Source: Larimichthys crocea
Taxonomy: Eukaryota > Chordata > Actinopteri > Sciaenidae
Length of the DNA: 64,000 bases
Assembly: GCF_000972845.2 (NCBI RefSeq)
Contig: NC_040028.1
Location: 15,560,871-15,624,870 of the forward strand
Reading direction: 5' to 3'
Position numbers and translations under genes: made by a program. A model generated the notes under the pieces. It made no database searches. It was not told the origin of the DNA and saw nothing but the letters and a program-made list of their open reading frames with translations. Below, piece by piece: positions 26,182 to 37,200 of the stretch (position 1 is its first letter; the number at the start of each line of letters is the position of its first letter).

Positions 26182-26867
26182 CGTGGATTTTTAAATCAAG
26201 TCGTCAAGGTAGAAATCTCCGCGCGTCATTGAAATGAACCCAAAACGTTCACGCACGAATCACATTCACCATTCGTGTCCCATTTTGAACGGGTTGTCAA
26301 TAACACAGTCTTTGCTCGCCGCTGCACAGCTATGGCAGAGCACAAAGACTCGGTTGCCCCAAGATGGATTTCATTGTAGAAATTCCCCCATGCAGGCCAG
26401 ACACTGACAGCTAGCCTATACGCGCATCCGAGGACCGCAAATGTCCAAATTGCGCACGGGAAGGAAGAAAATCTCGCCCCTCGTTGATGTGGACCGTGCG
26501 GGTTTTCATCTGCTTAGCTCACCCCCTCTGTATGCATCAGAAAAAAACAAACTTGCTCCATCGAGGACACTGGAAAACGCTGCTGGCTTTCAGCACCCCT
26601 TCGAATGAGCTGCATGCGTAATATTTCAAGCGCCTCGGGAAACAAGCGGCACAGACACAAACTATCTCGACACTTCATTAAAGAACTTGCGCGTCTTTGT
26701 TTCCCCTTCACCATCTCTGGCATGTCTCCGTCTCTCCCTCGCTCTCCGGTGCAATCCCAGCCGCCATACTCTCGGGGTGGAGACCCACAAGCCGCCGCGT
26801 AAAACCAGCTGGTCCCCTCTAGGCTCCCGTACCGAGGCAAGGAGAAAAAAAAAAAAGCTTGTGGATC

Positions 26868-26959
26868 CTCCCTCCTCCTCCTCCTCCTCCTCCTTTTCCA
26901 GACGGATGTGCGACCGGTCCAACGGGCCTCCTCCCTCCTCCTCCTCCTCCCTCCTCTGT
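26868..26959. repeat. Two CTC/GAG triplet tracts
   Basis: (CTC)n runs at 26868-26893 and 26931-26959 separated by ~37 bases of CpG-containing sequence. These homopurine-homopyrimidine tracts probably lie in the rap2a 5' UTR or core promoter. Confidence 0.85.
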
Positions 26960-27168
26960 GAACCCCTCACTCGTTTGTCTGAATGGAGGGGGGAGTACGC
27001 GCACTCAGAGGGAGCCAGTCAAATTCAGCGCTTACATTTCCGTTCATGTGTTAAAATTCCCATCATTCGGTTGCCCCGGTGACATCAAAAGAGAGCTCGA
27101 CCAATCACAGGGGCGGCTCGAGGATGTGTATCCATGAGGGAGGAAAAAAAAAAAATGCACCGGATGCT

Positions 27169-27182
27169 GTTGCTATGGTAAC
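27169..27182. promoter_or_regulatory. RFX X-box motif
   Basis: GTTGCTATGGTAAC is two RFX half sites in palindromic arrangement (GTTGCY-ATGG-YAAC type). It lies 54 bases beyond the CCAAT/GC-box pair upstream of rap2a. Confidence 0.5.
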
Positions 27183-27584
27183 GCTGCATTTTTGTTGCTG
27201 CTGTCTAAATTTGAGAAGAAAAAAAAAAACACAAGTCCAAAGATAAAATAATATTTAATTACCTATTTGCTATAAAATGATTACTTTACAGGGGACAGTT
27301 ACTTACAATAAAACACCCAGACACAATAGCAGGATAAAAAATAACATTTATATGTTATATTTATGAATCATTATATTATATTTTAACATTTATAAATATG
27401 GAGAAATTTATAAGAGAAGAACTTGATCTTCTCGTCTTTGCCTTCTAGCTATTAATAAAGTTTAATTGTCTGAAACTGCACTGAAAGAGAGGTTATTATG
27501 AGTTTTGAGCCAGATGTCTAATTCATTTTAGGCTCTTAAAATGATGCAAGACACAGCACTAAAATCAAACAACGGAGCACACAG

Positions 27585-30500
27585 CCTGGCATTTACTTGA
27601 CATTTATTTGCAATATTAGATTTCACAATTTTTGACTTAACAGGAACAAAAAAAAAAAAAACTATCAACATGAAGTGTTTTAATTGCGCACAAATAAAAA
27701 TCATTTTCACAAATAAAAATGAGGGAAAGGTTCATATTCAAGATGGAACCAGACGGTCAGCCAGTCCTAATCGAAATCACGCTCTCAGTATGGTGTCCGG
27801 GTTTTATTTTACAGACCTGTCGTTTTGGCCTCTTCTTAAAACAAAAACAAAAAAACTTGTGTAGCAATACTTTCACAGAAAAACTCGGTGAAATGTAATT
27901 TATTCATAATAATGGAACAAATACAAACTTAGCAATAGATCAAAGATAAGGCAAAAGTTCACAAAAAGCAGCACGTCTTCTCAGTCGTCCGACTGTTGAG
28001 AAAAGTGCTTCAAGAAGAAATATTTCCATCAGTCAGTCAGACTAAACATTTCCACCGTCTGTATCTTTTTGACTGGGTGATCAAAATCTCAAACAGCCTC
28101 CATGTGCAGCTGTTTTTCTATGACATTCAAGCCTTTTTGCCAAAAAGGTGAAAGAAACATTCGGTTATATGCCTTTTATCAATAATAAATAAGAGAAATA
28201 TATCTAATAACAACCTAAAGAAATGAAGGTTTTAAAAGCCACTGAACCATCGACTCACAACAATCTGACTTTTGTCTGCGAGAGTTTGGAGTGTGGATTA
28301 TATATTTTTTTTTTACTGCAAGATGTTAACATGCAGTGGGAAACCATAAAAAAACACAAAAAATAAAATGTACATTTCAAAATATATTTCTATGCCTTGG
28401 ATCACTTACAGTGTTTCACACCATGGCATAATAAAGTCGGATATCTGACAGTACAATCTAATGTGTTATTGGGAGAAGAAAAGAAACAATTTCATCACCT
28501 ACAAAAATACAGTTTTTAAATCACTGCAACTTCAGATTGCCTCAGCGACACATCAAAACGATTAAATGACAAACTATTATTACACTAATGTGAAAGTTAC
28601 GTTCGTCAAATGTGGCCTGTACAGTGCACTTTTGTACATAGAAAGCGATTCTATGGCCTTGGTTTTCGTTGTCCCTTACAGGTGACAAGGCAGTGACAAG
28701 GATGAAATGTTTTTAAGTTTTCGCTCCGACATTTGATCCTTGGACACAAGACGGCTTTTCATAGGCTAATACAACAGATCAAGGCCCTTTCAGGAACCTC
28801 CAGCAGACCTAAAGTCAGTTTAATAAATTACATTCATCATAAAATAGAAGAGAGTACAAGTGTTTTTTTTTACTCCTAATGTTAAACTAGTAAAGTATGC
28901 TTCTTACATTTACACATATAACAATGTGTAAAATATTCCACAATGAAATAAAGAAGAATGAAAAAGAAAAAAGAGTAAAACCTCTTGGTGGATTGTCTGA
29001 GTTAATCACACACAAGTTGAACACACACATTTTCATTAAAAATCAGTCACGTGAAAAGACATTAAAGGAAAGGTTGCACACACTGTTTGCAAAACAGGGA
29101 ACTAAAACTTATATGAACGTTACGTATACAAGGGAACCATCACTTCTTTTTTTTTTTGTTCTCAACCAGATGCACTAAACACTCTTGTACTTTTCAAACA
29201 AAGACGGGTAATTGCATAATGTGGCATCAACCATACACAACTAAGAGCCTACCTCCTTAAGATCTACTTTACTACATAAAGTATTTCACTGTGCATAAAA
29301 CTAATGATGAAACATTGTCATACACTGTGTGATCATCTTAAAAAAAAGAAATAAAATTAAGTCGGATATCAACTCTTATATGCATATTATAGTATAAGTC
29401 TGAGCATCAGGGGAAAATGAATCCAAAGACTAAATCTAAACAGGCTTACACAAAATACTAACGCGCTCACGTTTCTGTCTAAATGTGACTTAAGTGAAGA
29501 AGATTCAATTGATTTTTCACGCAAAGCCTTTTTTATATTCATGGTCGTCTTCGTACGCACAACTCTTTAGGCACTTGTAACATTCAAATAATACAGTACT
29601 GACAATTGACTGTAACATTAAGACTGACAGTTCACACAATACTCTGCTCAACCCTTAAGAGGATTACAACAACTTCAGTTTGAACATGAGCAATAGTAAT
29701 TCCACACCGTGTTATGTCTTAAAACGTGGTTGGTTAGATCTTAACCGGGGCCTGTTTCACAAAGATGTTCTAGGTCACTGTTTGACCAGTCTTAGATTAG
29801 TTTAATGTAAGTTAGACTCAGAAAAGATGCTTTCGTGGTAGTAATCAGCGATCTCCACACTTACAAATGGCACTAAACTAAAGAAAAACATGCCTCATAA
29901 TTTGTGTTTTCGTAATATCGCGGAGCAAGTCTATAAAGACTAAAATAACCTTCTGGAAATATACAGCAGTGAGGACACTGTCAGTCATTTTTCTTTGTTT
30001 GAGAGTCAGACTGACAGACTGCAGAAGTGCTGTCACATTAAGACGCCACATTTCAGCTCTGCCACAGGTACGACTGCAGGTTCTTTTCTGTATTGTTACG
30101 CTCCTTGCTGAATATTCCCAGTAAAAGTAAAAGTCTTTGTAACTGTTGAGTGGTTTAATGCGGCTATTCTGTCAGCCATTAGTCCTGTCGAAGAGAGAGT
30201 CGAGAATGACTCAAGCTTTTGTGCAACAGATCAATGTGAACGTCCTTCTGGAGTCTGACTGTTAGTTTGACCTGAGCCACAGTGCAGTATCTTTGTGAAA
30301 AGGGCCCCTTACAGATACGTTTAAGTCAAACATCACTGTGATAGATCATCCAAACGGAGGGGGACATTTCAGTATTTAAAAAAAAATAATAATTGTTGAG
30401 TCACTGCCTTGAAATAAAAAGTCAGAAAATGGATTATACAGTATTTTCTCTGTACATGCAATGCAAAGGCACACCAGGAGGTGGAGCACTGATCCTGTTC

Positions 30501-31279
30501 TCCGGGGACGACAGGCTAAACGATAAAGATGGACTATCAGAACATTTAAAACGAGTTTGTTACAACGTGGTTTAAAGTTTAAAGAAGTGCGTTTTAGTAC
30601 TTGGTTTAAAATCATGAAATCTGGCACTAGATAAACAATCATTAACTTAGTTTTCATAAGACATTCATGAAGGAAAACAAATATTTGAACAATCTCCAAT
30701 ATAGGACCCCTTTACACCTGGTATTAACATGTAAGGTGTACACGATGAAAACTGATTTCAGATCAGATCTGTCATGCCTGTCTCTCCCTCTTATTAATAT
30801 TTACATTACATCATTTCGGCTTATTTCCATGTCAGTAAGGTGTTGTTATCTGCACTGCACGTGTGTTTCCTGGTTGAATTTGTTCATTTTTATTCATGAG
30901 AACTGCACACGCTGAATTTTCCAGCTCATTAAGAGGCTAAACGCCTCCTAATAGTCAGAGAGTCAGAGTTGGGAAACAGGAAACCAGGATATTATGCACA
31001 TAACCGAGGACGCGTGTTAATGCAGGTGCAAAGGCGCGTACATACGATAATCTTCGGTGACACTTACCTAACGCAGTATTAATCCTAGTAATGGAGCTAT
31101 GTGATTTATTGGGAGGGTTCAAAGTAATTAAATGTCTTTAACCTTTTTCTTAAAACATCAGTGATGTTGTCAGCATGCAGCTTGTTGTAGGTCGTGTGTG
31201 CTGTGGACAGAGTATTTACAGAGCAGTTGTTTGGGGTCTTTAACAGCAGCAGCACAGCACTGACTTCTGTTCCTGGCCG
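27585..31279 (-). other. mbnl2: mbnl2 3' UTR
   Basis: About 3.7 kb of AT-rich sequence after the mbnl2 stop without coding potential. The best end is the minus-strand AATAAA at 27603-27608, followed by GCTGTGTGCTCCGTTGTTTG as a GU-rich downstream element. Another AATAAA lies at 27899-27904. MBNL2 transcripts are known for long 3' UTRs. The 3' boundary is inferred. Confidence 0.55.
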
Positions 31280-31294
31280 TTACTTGAGGATGAT
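31280..31294 (-). CDS. mbnl2: mbnl2 terminal coding exon
   Basis: After an acceptor CCCCCTGAAACAG the exon reads ATC ATC CTC AAG TAA, giving the C-terminus IILK. Frame and phase (0) agree with the preceding exon ending in ANQ. An IILK ending matches a mammalian MBNL2 isoform end as I recall it, but only five codons support the call. Confidence 0.7.
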   Translation of the reverse strand: MILK

Positions 31295-34200
31295 CTGTTT
31301 CAGGGGGAGAAAAAACACAGTCACTTAGTGGTTACGCACAATGGAAATACATCAGAATTATCATTAAGATGAATATAACATTTACACAAATACCTTAATC
31401 CCCTAAACTCTTGATATTGCTGTTCCCATCAGGTTATTAACTAACGATAAAGCATTCCTCAGTTCATGACAGTTTTTCAAGGCTGCACTATTACATCAAT
31501 TTGAAACACTGTGCAAATGTATTACGCATCATTTTATACACATCTTATCAGAATCCTGCCTAAAATAAACAGTGGAAGAAATTGTGTAACACTCAGCTAT
31601 ACAACCTTACTTTCTTAACAGACTCACCAGCGGGTAGTTTAGACATAGTTTTGTATATGTGCATGAGGGACTACAGAAATGTTTGATCTAAGAAAGGAGG
31701 CAAATGAACAAAGTAAATAATACTACAAATGTTTTATTACGGTTCAGTTTTATTTTTTTTTCAGTGAGCAAACATGCACAACAGCAGCGCCATGAGTCTG
31801 TTTGAGCTGAACCATAATTACTGTAGTATCATTGGTAACATCACCTGTGTTTACTGTACTGTTTCACGTCTATTAGGAAAAACATTCTTGATTTATCAAT
31901 TATGTTTTATTTATAGTCAATTATAAATCCCCAGTGGTTTAATGTTTTACTGTGAAATGTAAAATATCCTGCCTCTATTATACATGTCAGTCACAAGTGT
32001 TTGTTAGATATAGAGCTCTATAGATAACATATACTGATTTGGGAATTTTATTACTCTCTGATATTGATTTTTGCCACAAAATCCAGTATTGGTTTGGCTC
32101 GAATAAAAATAAAAACCCCTATCAGGACAGTGTATTTTATACATAATATGTGTAACATAATATACTTGTATTATTATCATATTATGATAATAATACAAGT
32201 AATGCACATGTTTACTAATTAATATGACAAGTACTGAAGCTTCTCTTATGTTTTATGTGTTCGCTTCTCGCTTCAGAGAACATTAATGAAACAGGCACTC
32301 ACATCGATCAAAGCAAAAACAAAAAAAAACATGCACTAAAGAATATATGCACCATATAACATATGTAATATGCATATATAAACACCACTATTTGCAGATG
32401 GAAGGCCTCTGAATAAGTGATGTCTGTCATAAAGGGAAGGGGGGTGAGATGCAGCTTAGTTCTACTGATGGTCTACAGGTAGATGAAGCTTAATGAGAGG
32501 CAATGCAAGCAGGGCAACGCTACGCTGATGAAGCAACTCCCCCTGATTGAAAAGATGAAGCACTTATTCAGAGCTTTACGGATTTATGACAGAAAGCTTT
32601 ATAAAAGGAGCAAACCTGATTGGCTGGTGCTGTTGCTGCGTAGGGGACACTTGTGGCGGGAGAAGTGGCTGCAGAGACAGTAGCAGGCGTAGCACTGTAC
32701 ATCATGGGGACTTTTTCAGGAAGGGAACCATGAAAGCAATGAAAAGGGAGGTGGAGCGTTATGGTAACCATAGCAATGTTTTTCTCTCTCTCTCTCTTGC
32801 CAGGCAAATACAAAATGATATTAGCAGAAAGCCATCATTGAGTTAGACCAGCAGATGGCATGTGATCACACAGCAAAGCGGGACAGCAGGGGAGAACATA
32901 AAAGGAAGGCTGATAAGAGATAAAATTAGGAGAACTGTCCATAAATCGACAACCCCCGTAAAAGACACGATATGTACAGCAATGCCACCAGGCATGAAGT
33001 GCTTTTTAAAAGACATTTATTATTGTGCTTTTAATAATTTAAAACATTTAAGTGAATCTCAGGGATGCTAATCAGATTTCCAAAGCAAATCTACAACCAA
33101 GATTCACCAAAATGCTTCATTTTATATTGTGTTTGACTACCTGAAAGGATTATTAATATATTATTAGTAAGTAAATATTACAAGACTTGGTGATCAGAAA
33201 ACTATGGAAATATGCAACACAATTATGGGGGTTCCTGATTACTGCTCTCCTGGAATTATGAGAAAACGAAAGAAATTAAAAAAAAAGGGACCTACCGATG
33301 CTGTTAGCGGGCGTCATGCAGAAGACAGAACCTGTGTGATTATCAAATGGAAAGAGACTTTCATTTAGTGTGACTGACACATATCAAAATACGTCTTTAG
33401 TGTACACAAATAAGACCCAGTGTTTAGACGGTAAGGACAAAAAACGCCAAGTTTCAGGGTTAAAGAGCTGCGTACATATCGCGTGCACCGGCTCACCGTC
33501 ACACTGTCGTGATTTACTGGGACACTTGAACAGAACGGAGGGATCGTTAACGTTATTAGTCACCCCTGTGCTTTTCCTGCTATGACAAGTCAAAACGTCT
33601 GCTGAGCAAGAGGCCTGTAGCACGGGCCTTGTAATTGGTGAATTTACTATAAATAGAAAGCAGTTACAATCTGCGGTTTTCTTGCAAAATGTCAAACTCT
33701 GACTCTTAAAATAGTCCGGATAAGGAATCAGGACATAACTAATGAATAAAATCTTTCTATGTGAATTGTCCTTAAGTAAACGTGACGTATGTATGACTTG
33801 TGGGCAGTATCCCATGACTTATTAAAATAGAAAGTGCCTGTTTAGCTTTGAATCCACGAGAGGATTAAAAAAGACTCACCTGTGGGATAAAATGCAGGAG
33901 TGTGCTGCTGCAGCTGTGTGTTGGCCAGAGCTTGTTGGTAGTGCAAAAAACTGGGGCTGAGGAGAGAGCTGGCCCAGCTGCTCTTCTCAAGAGCTTGTCT
34001 CTTTGGTAGGGGTTGTAGGACACTGTGAGGAAAGGCCTGGAAAGTAACAAGGAGACATGACACACTAAAACCTCACACGTCTCCGTTCTCTCTCTGTTTC
34101 AGCTACACACATTTAATATTTAGTATTCATTTAAGAAATAATGTGCACAGCAAACATGACTACACGATAAAAGGTGACATATCACAAAGTGGAAAAATAA

Positions 34201-37200
34201 AGCATGTTTTAGGATACAAAAAAAGCATGGATGTATCAATCAATTATATAAAAGATATCTCACAAATTAAGCACTTAAAAGATATTGATGGTGACTGTAC
34301 ACAAAGACTATATGAGACTTTGAAGAAGCTTTAAACCACAATGACAAAAATGAAACGTTATTACAATACATTGATAGCTACAACCAAAGCAAAAGGTGAA
34401 AATACCAGGTCTACAGTTGCCTCGAGGGATCGCTTCATTGCTTTGGCAGTCGACTGAGTCTTTTAATAGCAGGCAGCGAGCACATGATGGCAGTGGGCCA
34501 ATGGGATTCAAGCGTATTAACATACAGGTAACAGCAAGCAGAGGTGCATCATGGGGGACAGCATTGTGGATAGGTGAGAAGGGGAAAACAAAACAAAATA
34601 ATCTGAATGTAGTATACCACATAAAACACAATATGCATGCACAGTAACCAAAATAACTGATTAAAAGGACACGCTAACTAAAGATTTCTTAATTAGTAGG
34701 TCAACACGTTCAGTTAATCAATAGCTTTGGCAACATAGATTTGCAGTGACTATATGTGTATTGATCACTATGACAGCATTACTTGATCAGAGGTTGTTAA
34801 CTGGAATCAAAACACTACAACTACCATGATGCAAAAAGAGTGCAACTACGCACACTAGAGAATTTTGGAACACGTCCATTGATTTTTATAGCTTTCAGGA
34901 AGGGATAACAACGTAATGCACATCAAGCACTGCACATTTTTATTGTTAATTGAAAGATGCGAGCTAGCCAAAGGAAACATCACACAGACGCAGCTGAAAT
35001 AACCCGTTATGGCATTAGAAGCACAGAATGTGGAGCATTTACACAAAGACTTTTTGGTGGGATGGCAGATGCCGTCTAGGCGCGTACGACTGAGCAGGAC
35101 GGCTTTTTGTGAACTTAAAATACAACCTGAAAAAATGTAATGTGAATGTGAGTAACCGTAAAAGATGATGTACAGAAAAAGAAGTGATGTAGATGATCTA
35201 TGGCAGGCATCTATGGAAGCAGGTTTCACTGAAGCCACGTGGTTTCAGAGCGATGTTAATGTAGTTAATTTTATAGTACATGTGCGAAGTGAGAGCTCAT
35301 GTTTAAAATAACGTAACGGTAAAACTGAAATCAAACAACGAAACATTTAGTTGGGAGAATTGGCAGAATGGTAACAGGTCACTTTATGCTCCTTTATGGA
35401 CTTTTCCATGCAGGCTGTTACCACAGAGCTTAGCCATTACAATGACTGATACTATGTAGCACAGAGAAGTTATTTCTAACTGCAATATAGCACCGGTTCT
35501 GTCTATAGAGTGTCTGGCAAATGTATAGCTTTCAGTTGGGTCTGTTTAAAGGCACGAGCCAAAATGCAAATGCAAAAAAATGCAAATGCAAGATTATTCT
35601 CAATTTGACTGACAGGTCTTTTAATATAGGACAAACCCTGGACAACAACTCCTATAAATCTCATCTCATCCTTTGTAATTCTGAGGTCACAGAAGGTCTG
35701 TTTACATCTTCTGTGTTTGTAAGCACGGGATTAAAAACAGGCATATGCTTTTAATTATCAGAAGAGAAATGGACAAATGTTATTACTAAACTAAACTAAA
35801 CTTCATGTATCATGTATGTAAATATACTCAGAGCTTTATATAATCTAAGATAGAGTTTTGGAGGGAGGGGAAATGTGAGGAAAAGATACTCCATGAGGTG
35901 AAATGGACACGTGCATGCTGGTGTTTTAAAAACAACAGGAATTTTTTTGGCACTCAAATCAAATCACTTTTGGCAATTAAATCATTATTTTTGATGTCTA
36001 TAGCGAATAAACGTCCCCTGAAAGTGTTTAGAAATCATAGAAAAAGATGCTCCTTATAAAACTCTGCCTGAAAACCGTCACAGTAATGCATTGATAGGTG
36101 TCTGTATATTTTTGGGTGTATAGCAAACGGGAACTGGTATTAGCTATTGCAGCATGTACAAGAGGTTTAACAACTGATTTTAAGATCATTACTATGCCGC
36201 TACATTAAATATGCCGTTACAGATGATAGTATATAAATGCTGTATATCGTGCTCCACATTCAGTGATGTCATGGCAAACACACTTACACCAGAAACCAGC
36301 GCATTACTGGCAGGATAACGTGTTGTGTGCAAAGTAAAACACTTTACAGCAGTCAGAAATTTAAAGCTTTGTCTTACCACGGCTGCGGCCTGGGCTGCCA
36401 CGGCTGTCTGATTGACCTGCTGTTGACTGGATTTGATTTTGGCCTGCAAGTGTGCAGGCGGGTGAAAATACTTGCACTTCTCCCTGGAGCAGCGGCTCTT
36501 GATGTAGTCCATGCAAACAGTGACAGTGTTATCAGTGGCATCAATCATCGGACTGTCACTGGGGTGTGCAAAGCGGCAATCTGTCTCCCCTCTTGCGCAG
36601 CTTCCCCGCTGAAACTCACGGCACACCTGAGAAGAGCGAGAGCAAATTCAGATTTTTTGCATGTAGTCAGCTCACAGATGCACTAATGCGTTTTTTTTAT
36701 GTCAAATTACTCCTTGTGCTGCATGAATACCTCCAGTTTGTCTGAACGCATCAGCTTCTGCGATGGAGAAGAAGAAGAAGAAGACGAAGAAGAGGAGCTC
36801 TGGACTGTGATGGGTGGGCTGCCAGGAACAAGAACCGGGGTGCTGGAAAGGTTGTCTGTTGGGACGAGGCTCATTCCATGACTCAACGGTGTCATGTATG
36901 AACCATAACAAAGACCGGTATTTGTGCCAAGTCCCTGGGTAACAGGAAATGTTGGCTATGAAGGAAGATATTATATATTAGGGAGACAAGCAGCACAACA
37001 GATAAATACAGTTCTCTTTCATAACTATGAGGACCTCACCACGGGCTGCAGGCTCGGTCCTGGGATCATGAGCTGCATCTGTTGGGCCAGCACGGCTGCT
37101 GCTGTCTTCTGCTGGATGAGATTGTTGCGTCCGTTTATCTCTAACTGGGTTTTTAAGTGTGATGGTGGATGAAGATACTTGCAGTTTTCTCTTGAGCATC

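Larger units (their letters stand above)
26182..27200 (-). promoter_or_regulatory. rap2a: rap2a 5' UTR and CpG-rich promoter region
   Basis: GC- and CpG-rich DNA upstream of the rap2a start, unlike the AT-rich flanks. It contains polypurine/polypyrimidine CTC repeats (26868-26893 and 26931-26959), a CCAAT box (27101-27105) next to a GGGCGG GC box (27111-27116), a CRE-like TGACATCA (27080-27087) and a palindromic RFX X-box at 27169-27182. The transcription start is not defined; one between the CTC repeats and the CCAAT/GC pair would fit. Confidence 0.55.

Noticed and set aside
26662..27137. Frames of ~90-130 codons on both strands in the rap2a upstream region
   Set aside because: They are Ser-, Pro- or Glu/Gly-rich products of the CTC/GAG tracts and CpG-rich promoter DNA, with no conserved domain.
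32900..33000. Possible alternative mbnl2 C-terminal exon on the minus strand (HCCTY-like stretch)
   Set aside because: It vaguely resembles the KHCYCTYYPV tail of a mammalian MBNL2 isoform, but no acceptor, phase or upstream residues fit.
33384..33815. 143-codon minus-strand frame
   Set aside because: It lies in the mbnl2 intron between the 157-nt and 36-nt exons, is not in frame with either, and resembles nothing.
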